Shown here: piece by piece, positions 53,580-61,349 of the stretch | Position numbering within the stretch: position 1 is the stretch's first letter | Layout: every line of letters starts with the position of its first letter | Assembly (NCBI GenBank): GCA_003247135.1 | Contig: QKAW01000011.1 | Span: forward strand, 62,001 to 126,000 | Direction: 5' to 3' | DNA length: 64,000 nucleotides | Origin: Spirochaetales bacterium | Lineage (GTDB): Bacteria > Spirochaetota > Spirochaetia > DSM-2461 | The notes under the pieces: generated by a model | Told to the model about the DNA's origin: nothing | Database searches by the model: none | What the model saw: the letters and a program-made list of their open reading frames with translations, nothing else | Made by a program: the position numbers and the translations under genes

Positions 53580-55181
53580 ATGGAAAAAATATTAAAAAAA
53601 AATAAAAAGATTATTATTTACAGTAGTGTGACTGTTCTCTATGCAATTATTTATTACCTTGCAATGCCTGTTATAAATTTTAATTTCTATGGTCTACCAT
53701 TATATGTAATGTTTATAGGATTAACAATAATGAGTATTGAGGCTGGTAAAAGTAAAAAATTTAATAAAGCAGGTACTTTAATTACAATAATTTCCCTACT
53801 TTTTTTAACAATAATACCATTATTGATAACAACCCCTATTTGGAACTCTAAAAAATATCAGCAATTACTTGGGGAAGTAAAAGAGAGTGTTTTTACTGAA
53901 GACATATCTCCGGTAGACATTGATAAAATAAGATTAGTTGACCAAAGTATGGCATCTAGATTGGGAGATAAAACAATAGGGCAAGACCCCGCTTTAGGTT
54001 CAAGTTCCTATGTAGGAAATTTCAATATACAAACTTATAAAGGAGAGCTTTATTGGGTTGCCCCACTTCTCCACCGATCTTTTTTTAAATGGTTATCAAG
54101 TAAAGAAGGGTCAAAAGGCTATATAATGGTTTCTGCAACCAACCCCCAGGATGTTAAACTCGTACAGAACAAAGGGCGAATTAAATATCAAATGGACGCT
54201 TATTTTTCTACTGATCTTAAAAGACATATATACTTTAATGGATTTATGACCAAAGGTTATACAGATTATACATTTGAAATTGATGATGATGGAAATCCAT
54301 TCTGGGTATTATCCCAGTATAATAAAGTTATTGGTTATAGTGGTAGAGAAATTGTAAAAACAATTATAGTTAACGCTGTTAATGGAAATATCAAAAGCTA
54401 TTCTATAACTGAGACTCCTAAATGGGTTGATAGAATCCAACCGGAATTTATAGTAAAAGAACAGATTAATAACTGGGGTAAGTACAAAAAGGGCTTCTGG
54501 AATTCAGTCTTTTCAGAGGATGGGGTTTTAACATTAACTCCAGGAATGTCTCTTGTTTACGGAAAAGATGGAAACAGCTATTGGTATTCGGGATTAACTT
54601 CAGCAGGAGCTGATGACTCAACTGTTGGTTTTATAATGGTTAATACAAGAACGAAAGAAACTAAGTACTACAGGCAGGCTGGTGCTACAGAGACTGCTTC
54701 AATGGGCTCTGCAGAAGGAAAGGTTCAGGAAAAGGGATATAAGGCTACATTTCCGATTATGTATAATGTACTGGGACAAGCGACCTACATCCTTTCTCTA
54801 AAGGATAAAGCCGGATTAATAAAAATGATCTCAATGGTTTCTGTTGAGGATTATACAATACTAGGAATTGGTGAAACTACGGAAGAGGCTTTAAGAAACT
54901 ATAAGACTGCACTAAAAAGGAAGATTAGTGACTCTTCTATTACAGATAATTTTAATTTAAATGAAGCAACTGGAATCATAAAAAGAATTAATTCAGATAT
55001 AGTTAAAGGTGATTCATTTTATTACTTTACACTTGATACACTTCCGAATGAGGTTTTTGTTATGACTTCATCAATCTCAAAAGAGATTATTATAACAAAG
55101 ATTGAAGATAGAGTATCAATAAAGTATGAAGAGTCAGACAGCAAATATAAAAATGTTGAAGAGTATAATGTTGAATTTTAA
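53580..55181 (+). CDS. Uncharacterised membrane-anchored protein with large extracytoplasmic domain
   Basis: A 533-residue protein: three to four membrane helices in the first about 90 residues ('IIIYSSVTVLYAIIYYLAMP', 'LPLYVMFIGLTIMSI', 'LITIISLLFLTIIPLLI'), then about 440 residues of mixed alpha/beta sequence. Two segments with similar layout suggest an internal repeat of PepSY-like folds: 'GNPFWVLSQYNKVIGYSGRE' with 'IVNAVNGNIKSYSI', and 'GNSYWYSGLTSAGADDSTVG' with 'MVNTRTKETKYYR'. The order 'display of a value, then binding-free beta-hairpin' is seen in such domains, but no catalytic residues are evident. No family name recognised with confidence. Confidence 0.65.
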   Translation: MEKILKKNKKIIIYSSVTVLYAIIYYLAMPVINFNFYGLPLYVMFIGLTIMSIEAGKSKKFNKAGTLITIISLLFLTIIPLLITTPIWNSKKYQQLLGEVKESVFTEDISPVDIDKIRLVDQSMASRLGDKTIGQDPALGSSSYVGNFNIQTYKGELYWVAPLLHRSFFKWLSSKEGSKGYIMVSATNPQDVKLVQNKGRIKYQMDAYFSTDLKRHIYFNGFMTKGYTDYTFEIDDDGNPFWVLSQYNKVIGYSGREIVKTIIVNAVNGNIKSYSITETPKWVDRIQPEFIVKEQINNWGKYKKGFWNSVFSEDGVLTLTPGMSLVYGKDGNSYWYSGLTSAGADDSTVGFIMVNTRTKETKYYRQAGATETASMGSAEGKVQEKGYKATFPIMYNVLGQATYILSLKDKAGLIKMISMVSVEDYTILGIGETTEEALRNYKTALKRKISDSSITDNFNLNEATGIIKRINSDIVKGDSFYYFTLDTLPNEVFVMTSSISKEIIITKIEDRVSIKYEESDSKYKNVEEYNVEF

Positions 55182-55199
55182 TTATTAATGTTTCCTTGT

Positions 55200-55916
55200 T
55201 TAACTTCTCAATAATTGTAAATAATTATTATAAAATAATTTTTTACAGTACTCATCTGTTAATCCCATTAGAGATGAGTATTTTTCATACATTAATCTAA
55301 TATCAGAACCTCTATTATTACTATTAACATTCATAATCCATGGAATACCTGTGGGATTATCTGTCTCTAAAAAAACTCTTTCCAAAGGAATATATTTATA
55401 TAATTCTGCACCTTTTAATAAATCCGGGCCTATAGTAAAATAAGATCCTAGTTTCAAATAATCCTCTATTAAATTAATTGGTCCGGAATACCAATGAATA
55501 AGCGCATTATTAATTCTGTATTCTTTTAGTAGGTTCAATACTTCAACCTCAGCCCCTTTTGTATGAATCATTGGCACTAAGTTGTATTTTTTAGCTATTT
55601 CTAGCTGTTTTTTAAAAATTTTAATCTGTAAATTGTAAGTATTTTTGTCTTCTACCCAGAAAAAATCCAGACCAATCTCACCAACAAATTTATTCTGAAT
55701 TAAAAGAGACTCTAGTTTATTATCAGTTAAAGTAAAGTTATTTACAAATGCAGGATGAAATCCAAAACAGATTTTTACATTTTCACAATCAGAAAATTTT
55801 TTCCTCATAGTCAAATATGAGTACATATCCACACTATTGGCGACATAAATAGTATCTGAATCTAACTCTGTGACTGAATAATCCTCTAAATGTATATGCA
55901 TATCAATATATTTCAT
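55200..55916 (-). CDS. TatD-family metal-dependent hydrolase
   Basis: A 238-residue TIM-barrel hydrolase. Metal ligands fit TatD: HIH at residues 7-9, Glu in VGEIGLDFFW, His in MIHTKG, His in LIHWYSG, and Asp in LETDNPTG. TatD enzymes have DNase or related phosphoesterase activity. Shorter than typical TatD (about 255-265) but motifs complete. The start overlaps the stop of the beta-helix gene by four bases (ATGA), so the two are cotranscribed; the reason is unknown. Confidence 0.85.
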   Translation of the reverse strand: MKYIDMHIHLEDYSVTELDSDTIYVANSVDMYSYLTMRKKFSDCENVKICFGFHPAFVNNFTLTDNKLESLLIQNKFVGEIGLDFFWVEDKNTYNLQIKIFKKQLEIAKKYNLVPMIHTKGAEVEVLNLLKEYRINNALIHWYSGPINLIEDYLKLGSYFTIGPDLLKGAELYKYIPLERVFLETDNPTGIPWIMNVNSNNRGSDIRLMYEKYSSLMGLTDEYCKKLFYNNYLQLLRS

Positions 55917-57109
55917 ATATTTAATTCATCTGCTCCAATATCAATTTTATCCATAACTCTGGTCTCCTTATCAATATCCAGACTTACTTCATTTAATAAT
56001 AATCCCTGATTGTTTACAGTATCTATATTTTTTATTAGATGAAGATCCCCTTCCATGACATTAGCGAACCAAGATAAATCTGAATTAGTTATATTGTTAT
56101 CAACCTCTGCTAAACCACCATCTCTTTTTAAAATTAAACCATTAGTCAAATTATTTTTTATGAAATTTTTACTTAAGGATGAAAATCTATACTCTATTGC
56201 ATTTTTATAATTTGAATCAAGATAGATCGTAATATTGTACACCTTAACATCAGAACTAGTTGCTAAATAAATACCAGTATCTCTTGTTGTATGAATCATA
56301 TTATTAATTATTAAACCACCGTTATGTGGTGAGTTATCAAAACCGAACATAATTCCACGGTCACAATTCATAATTTTATTTCTTTCGACTGTTATGTTTT
56401 TAGAGTCATTCCAAAAATGAATCGCACCTTCAGATAACTGAGATGATGGACTTTTAATATTTTTAAACTCATTATCTCTAATTACCCAATTTTCTCCATG
56501 ATGTATATCAACTCCACCGCAATAGTATTGATTAGCAATACCAGAAGTATATTCAAAAAGACAATTTTCTATCAAACCATTATCACTGTGGTTTTGTGGA
56601 GTATTGGATTTATTATATGAACCTTTTATCATCTGCTGGTTTATATTAAAAAACCTTACATTTACAATATTTATATTATCGGCGTTAAGTTCACCATGCA
56701 CTTGTACTCCATGGTATTTAACCTCACCTAAACTTAAATCCTGAACTGTAAAATCTGAGCCTGCTACACTAAAAATCCAGCCAATATTGCCATTCATTCC
56801 AGCACCTTTGATTATTACACTATCTCGATTACCTGATAAGCTTTTATATGTTATATTACTACCAGTTAACCATAATCTGTCAGTTAACTTATATTCACCA
56901 TCTTTAATCAAGACTGTAACATTCCCCTCTTTTGTGGAATAAACTGTTGCCATTAATTCACTTACATTAGTTACGACAATTTCTCTATTGTTAAAATCAG
57001 ATTTATTGTAGCTTGCCTTTTCATCCACTGCAAAACTATTAATTAAATTATTGTCACAAGATAAAGTGATAATAAATGTAATGAATAAAAAGATAATTTT
57101 AAATTTCAT
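55913..57109 (-). CDS. Lipoprotein with right-handed parallel beta-helix (polysaccharide-lyase-like)
   Basis: A 398-residue protein from ATG 57109, chosen because TGGAG lies five bases upstream; the upstream ATG at 57121 adds four residues. Residues 1-18 are a lipoprotein signal with lipobox LSC. The rest is a parallel beta-helix, with turns like 'NGLIENCLFEY', 'NWVIRDNEFKNI', 'NITVERNKIMN', 'GLIINNMIHTTRD'. It starts with 'VTNVSELMATVYS', like chondroitinase-B/alginate-lyase PL6 proteins and their DUF1565-type relatives, and ends with 'DIGADEL'. Catalytic residues cannot be assigned. Divergently paired with the DUF4091 lipoprotein, suggesting a joint role in polysaccharide use. Confidence 0.75.
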   Translation of the reverse strand: MKFKIIFLFITFIITLSCDNNLINSFAVDEKASYNKSDFNNREIVVTNVSELMATVYSTKEGNVTVLIKDGEYKLTDRLWLTGSNITYKSLSGNRDSVIIKGAGMNGNIGWIFSVAGSDFTVQDLSLGEVKYHGVQVHGELNADNINIVNVRFFNINQQMIKGSYNKSNTPQNHSDNGLIENCLFEYTSGIANQYYCGGVDIHHGENWVIRDNEFKNIKSPSSQLSEGAIHFWNDSKNITVERNKIMNCDRGIMFGFDNSPHNGGLIINNMIHTTRDTGIYLATSSDVKVYNITIYLDSNYKNAIEYRFSSLSKNFIKNNLTNGLILKRDGGLAEVDNNITNSDLSWFANVMEGDLHLIKNIDTVNNQGLLLNEVSLDIDKETRVMDKIDIGADELNI

Positions 57110-57161
57110 ATTAAGCTCCATTTTTATTGCTTAAATATTATCAATAAAAAAAAATTAAAAC

Positions 57162-57179
57162 ATATACCATTTGGCATAT
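57162..57179. promoter_or_regulatory. Imperfect dyad between the divergent lipoprotein genes, candidate operator
   Basis: ATATACC-ATTT-GGCATAT, seven-base arms with one mismatch, centred between the two genes and close to both promoters. Typical of a site for a regulator of sugar genes; the regulator is not in view. Confidence 0.4.
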
Positions 57180-57200
57180 ATTAAAAAAAGTTAAGAGTTA

Positions 57201-57206
57201 TATAAT
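57201..57206 (+). promoter_or_regulatory. -10 box of the DUF4091 gene; leaderless arrangement
   Basis: Consensus TATAAT seven bases before ATG 57214, without a ribosome-binding site. No clear -35 upstream, so an activator at the dyad could be needed. Confidence 0.45.
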
Positions 57207-57213
57207 AATCTTT

Positions 57214-59376
57214 ATGAAAAAAATTCTAATATATTTATTATTAATTATAATTATGAGCTGCGATAACACTATTCTTAATAAGGAATCAGTAGTTGATTCA
57301 GAAAATAATCAAAAGACTACTATTGATAACGGTCAGATAAAAGAAATTTCAAACTTTACATATCTATTAAGTGAAAGTAGTAATGACCTGACTATTTGGA
57401 CAACCCCTGTGACTAATAAAGTAAATGTTGCTGATGCTTTACCAATTAATCAAAATTCAGGAATTAATATTTGTTCTGCAAAAGGAGAATTTGAACCATT
57501 TCAAATTATATTAAACAAACAAAATTCACCTATCAAAATTACTATGGAAAAATTTGAAGGCATTGGATCAGAACAGAGAATAGTATTGTCAAAAGTAGGA
57601 TTTGAGAATGGATGGGCTGAAACTTTATCTGATTTTCCTTCAGGATCTAGTATAGACATATCTGAATCTGATTTAACACCAATATGGGTTACTGTTTACA
57701 TACCCAGAAGTGCAAGCTCTGGTGATTATAAAACTAAATTAATTATAAGTGGAGAATCTGAGAGTGTAATAATTCCTGTTAATTTACATGTATTTAATTT
57801 TGCAATTCCAGAAAAGATTAATTTTTCATCTCAATTTAACATATCAATAAATGGTGAGGAGGATCACAGAACTCTTTACGAGCATAGGTTAACCCCCAAA
57901 AGTCCAACATGGCCAAGTGGTTTTAAATATAGTATTACCTGGCCAACTCCCTATACAAAATTCTATGATGAAGAGGATCAAGGTGAGGATTGGGGAATTA
58001 AATATTTAGCAGAAAAATATATACATGGTAAAAACTGGCTTGGAAGTGGCTACCCAAATGCGATGGCATTTCAATTTGTTGATAACAGTAGACCCAGACC
58101 AGATATTTTTGCAAATATTTCAATAGGATCTAATCAATATGGTAACGATGAATATAATAGTGCCTGGAGTAAATATCTAGCTGCTCTTGATAACTACCTT
58201 GTTAATAACAGTTTTAACGATGAAGTATACTACTATGTAATGAATGAACCTCAAAATCAGGATGATTATAATTTAGCAGCATTTCTATTAAATTTAACTA
58301 AAAAATCTGCACCCAATTTACGGTTAGCTATAAGTGAGGAGCCTAAAAAAGAGATTGCAGAAAATATTTTATATCCTACTATAAATGGAAAAAGTTATGA
58401 TATTTGGATTTCTGAAGTTCAGCATTACAAACAGGATTATGCATGGGAAAGAGATGTACAATATGGAGAGAAAGTATGGTTTTACTCTCTTCCTCAGGAT
58501 CCAGCCCCTTACTTTAATCCAACAAAAGTTGAATTACAAGGAATGAATCAGAGAATAATTCCTTGGGTTTCATGGCATCATAGAGTTAGAGGCTGGGCAT
58601 ATTATGATGGAAGTATTTTTTTTGATAATAATAAGCCTAATATCAGATTAGAGTTACTAAGAGAAGGCTTTGAGGATTATGAATATCTTTTTCTTGCTAA
58701 TAAAAATTCTCATCCTGTTCCAAATGAAATCACTAATGTGGATCAAATTGTAAATTCTGTTACAACTGGTGTAACAAGCTGGACTTCTGATGCTGATGCA
58801 ATGATGAGACTTAAATGGGATTTAGGATCTTATATAGAAGGAACCTTGAATGAGATACCAAAACTAACTACAACAGTTGTCAGACCTAAAGATAACTATT
58901 ATATTAATTTTCAAAATCCTGCAGGCTTACCCTCTAATGAACCATTAGTAATTGAGAACAATGAATATATCAAAGTTGGTTGGACAAAATACAATGATAC
59001 TGATCATTACGGTTTTTTAGGTTACGCTATTGATAATTCTTCAGTACAAAAATACAACTATAGTAATGAAACAGGATTTAATGAATCTCAGAAAAGTTAT
59101 TTATATGATGATTATGGAAAAGTAAATCAATTTGAATTTGATCTTGAAAATGGAAAATATGAAGTTACAGTTGGCATAGGAAGACCTAATAAAATTACTT
59201 CTGATCGACAAAATGTAACTGTAGAAGGTATAAATTTTTACAATTACGAGAGTGGTTTGGCAAGTTCAGAACGAACTAAAGAAGTGACTGTATCTGACGG
59301 TAAATTATCTGTAGTGTTTGGAGATGCCAAAGGGGAGTACACCTTTATGGCATATTTAATAATAAAATCTAGATAA
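57214..59376 (+). CDS. DUF4091 lipoprotein, glycoside-hydrolase-like
   Basis: A 720-residue lipoprotein (signal residues 1-16, lipobox MSC). Residues about 60-200 are a beta-sandwich ('GEFEPFQIILNKQNSPIKI', 'VTVYIPRSASSGDYKTKL'), about 210-540 a TIM-barrel region that ends with the DUF4091 signature 'VRGWAYYDGS...NIRLELLREGFEDYEYLFL', and about 555-720 a malectin/CBM-like beta-sandwich ('YYINFQNPAGLPSNEPLVIE', 'FEFDLENGKYEVTVGIGRP'). DUF4091 proteins are carbohydrate-active enzymes; substrate unknown. N-terminus (SCDN) resembles that of the divergent lipoprotein. Confidence 0.8.
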   Translation: MKKILIYLLLIIIMSCDNTILNKESVVDSENNQKTTIDNGQIKEISNFTYLLSESSNDLTIWTTPVTNKVNVADALPINQNSGINICSAKGEFEPFQIILNKQNSPIKITMEKFEGIGSEQRIVLSKVGFENGWAETLSDFPSGSSIDISESDLTPIWVTVYIPRSASSGDYKTKLIISGESESVIIPVNLHVFNFAIPEKINFSSQFNISINGEEDHRTLYEHRLTPKSPTWPSGFKYSITWPTPYTKFYDEEDQGEDWGIKYLAEKYIHGKNWLGSGYPNAMAFQFVDNSRPRPDIFANISIGSNQYGNDEYNSAWSKYLAALDNYLVNNSFNDEVYYYVMNEPQNQDDYNLAAFLLNLTKKSAPNLRLAISEEPKKEIAENILYPTINGKSYDIWISEVQHYKQDYAWERDVQYGEKVWFYSLPQDPAPYFNPTKVELQGMNQRIIPWVSWHHRVRGWAYYDGSIFFDNNKPNIRLELLREGFEDYEYLFLANKNSHPVPNEITNVDQIVNSVTTGVTSWTSDADAMMRLKWDLGSYIEGTLNEIPKLTTTVVRPKDNYYINFQNPAGLPSNEPLVIENNEYIKVGWTKYNDTDHYGFLGYAIDNSSVQKYNYSNETGFNESQKSYLYDDYGKVNQFEFDLENGKYEVTVGIGRPNKITSDRQNVTVEGINFYNYESGLASSERTKEVTVSDGKLSVVFGDAKGEYTFMAYLIIKSR

Positions 59377-60595
59377 TTTTGTTCTGCTGGACTCTGGAAT
59401 ATAGACCAATAACAGCAAGTAACAGAGAAATTAGTAACATAGATAACTCTATCCCATAATTGTCTGCAATAAATCCGGCAATAGGTGCTAACAATGCAAC
59501 TCCAATTGTTTTAGTTTGTGCAGCTATTGATAAAATTGTTGCCTGTTCTGAACTTTCGGCAAAATCATCATATTGCGAAACCAAAATTGGTTTCCATAAA
59601 TTTTGAATAATAAAAAAGATTATATATGTTAATATTGAGACAAAAAATAGATTAAAATATAATCCAAAGGACGATACAAAAGCCAAAATTGAGCTGGAGA
59701 AAATAATAAAAAGTAGAGCTTTTTGATCATTTTTAAATAGGTTTGAAAATTTATGAGCACTTCTTGATGACCTGGCAGAAATAATATGAAGTATAAAATA
59801 TATACAACCAACAACTATTGCAATACTTTTTCTCTCAGGAAGTGTGATATAAGTAATAAGAACCAGAGCCTGGGATTTTAATATTGGTTGCAAATAATTC
59901 TTTGATACATCAAAGCAACCCTCAAAGCCTAACCCCTGAAGTACAAGTAGTCGTATATTTTTATTATAAAATGTTTTTTTTAAACTTTCTCTAGTATGGT
60001 CTAAAACATGCTTTATTTTAAATCCAGAGTTCTGTTTCTTATTTAACTCTTCAGGGTATGAGATTATATTGATTATCCCTATAATTCCCGGAATAATTGA
60101 TAGAATAAAAACAAGCTTATAATCCTTTGTAAATAGAACAATAAGTGTAGAGATAATAACTGATAGTGCACTCCCGTAATTAGACCATGATCTGGTAAAA
60201 CCATATACCATTTTTTTTTCTTCTAATCTATTGTTTATTTTAAGCCAGTCAAAGATCATAGCTTTATGGGTTCCGGATCTAAAAGCATCACCTATAGAGT
60301 AAAAAAATACGGCAAAAAAAAGCGGCGCATAGGAGTTGGAAACAGAGAATACACAAAAGGATACAATATAACTTGCTAATGCTATAACCATTGCATTTTT
60401 TCTTCCATAAAGATCAGCAAATGCACCGCTTGGAATTTCCATTATATTTATACAAATATTAAGAAACCCTACTAAAATTCCTATCTGGAAATAGCTAAGA
60501 TCAAGAGAGAGGTAAAATAAAATTATAAATGGTTCTGAAAAATCAAGATTTTTAAGAAAACCATATAATGAAAATTTTTTCATCATATTATTCAT
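59369..60595 (-). CDS. MFS transporter
   Basis: A 408-residue protein with about twelve membrane helices and the MFS loop 2-3 motif 'GAFADLYGRKNAMVIALASY'. Resembles drug/metabolite efflux permeases found next to Firmicutes and spirochaete nitroreductases. Its stop overlaps the converging DUF4091 stop by eight bases. It starts five bases after the nitroreductase and is the last gene of a three-gene unit. Substrate unknown. Confidence 0.85.
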   Translation of the reverse strand: MNNMMKKFSLYGFLKNLDFSEPFIILFYLSLDLSYFQIGILVGFLNICINIMEIPSGAFADLYGRKNAMVIALASYIVSFCVFSVSNSYAPLFFAVFFYSIGDAFRSGTHKAMIFDWLKINNRLEEKKMVYGFTRSWSNYGSALSVIISTLIVLFTKDYKLVFILSIIPGIIGIINIISYPEELNKKQNSGFKIKHVLDHTRESLKKTFYNKNIRLLVLQGLGFEGCFDVSKNYLQPILKSQALVLITYITLPERKSIAIVVGCIYFILHIISARSSRSAHKFSNLFKNDQKALLFIIFSSSILAFVSSFGLYFNLFFVSILTYIIFFIIQNLWKPILVSQYDDFAESSEQATILSIAAQTKTIGVALLAPIAGFIADNYGIELSMLLISLLLAVIGLYSRVQQNKII

Positions 60596-60599
60596 GTTT

Positions 60600-61337
60600 T
60601 TAATCCCTAAAAAAAACCTTTAAATACTCTTCTGCTGACCTGTTCATTTCTATAGAAAAATCAGACATGTATTTTCTTTTGCAAAATTTACTAATCTCAT
60701 CTTCAAAGTTATAATTCTCTTTGTTACTTTGTAACTTAAACATTTTTTCTAACCTATCCTTTGATAATGGTTTATATACATTTTTCTGTACTATAAACTC
60801 TGGATCGAATCTTTTTGGTTTATCCCTCTTTAACTGAGATTCTGTAGGATAGCCATAAACAACCATTGTAACAGGAAAAACATACTCATCAAGATTAAGT
60901 AGATTAACCACCTTCTCTCTATTTTCCAGAATATCACCTATATAACAGGAACCCAGTCCCAGTGATTCTGCTGCAATAACACTATTTTGTGCAGCTATCA
61001 AAGCGTCTTCACATGCCAGAATTATATCTCCAACACCGGGAACTCTTGGTTCTGCACCTGCATAGCTGTAGGCATCATACCACTTTTTACAATCAGCTAA
61101 GAAAATTAAAACATAGGGAGCTTTTGCTATAAATGGCTGATTATCACAATAAATTGCTAACTTCTCTTTAATGTATTGATCTTCAATATCAAGGATTGTA
61201 TATAAAATCTGATTCCCGGCAGTTGGTGCATTTAAAGCTGAATTAACTATAAGATCTTTTACACTCTTATCAACTAATCTATCAGTAAATTGTCTTACTG
61301 ACTTTCTTTTAATTAATGATTTAATAATATCATTCAT
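60600..61337 (-). CDS. Nitroreductase-family flavoprotein
   Basis: A 245-residue protein with the FMN-binding N-terminal 'KRKSVRQFTDRLVDKSV', the 'ALNAPTAGNQ' segment, and the 'CEDALIAAQNSVIAAESLGL' helix with GSCYIGDI, all like NfsA/FRP nitroreductases. Uses NAD(P)H to reduce nitro or quinone compounds. It lies between two permeases with gaps of 12 and 4 bases, so it may act on a transported compound. Confidence 0.9.
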   Translation of the reverse strand: MNDIIKSLIKRKSVRQFTDRLVDKSVKDLIVNSALNAPTAGNQILYTILDIEDQYIKEKLAIYCDNQPFIAKAPYVLIFLADCKKWYDAYSYAGAEPRVPGVGDIILACEDALIAAQNSVIAAESLGLGSCYIGDILENREKVVNLLNLDEYVFPVTMVVYGYPTESQLKRDKPKRFDPEFIVQKNVYKPLSKDRLEKMFKLQSNKENYNFEDEISKFCKRKYMSDFSIEMNRSAEEYLKVFFRD

Positions 61338-61349
61338 CTTATTGTCCTT

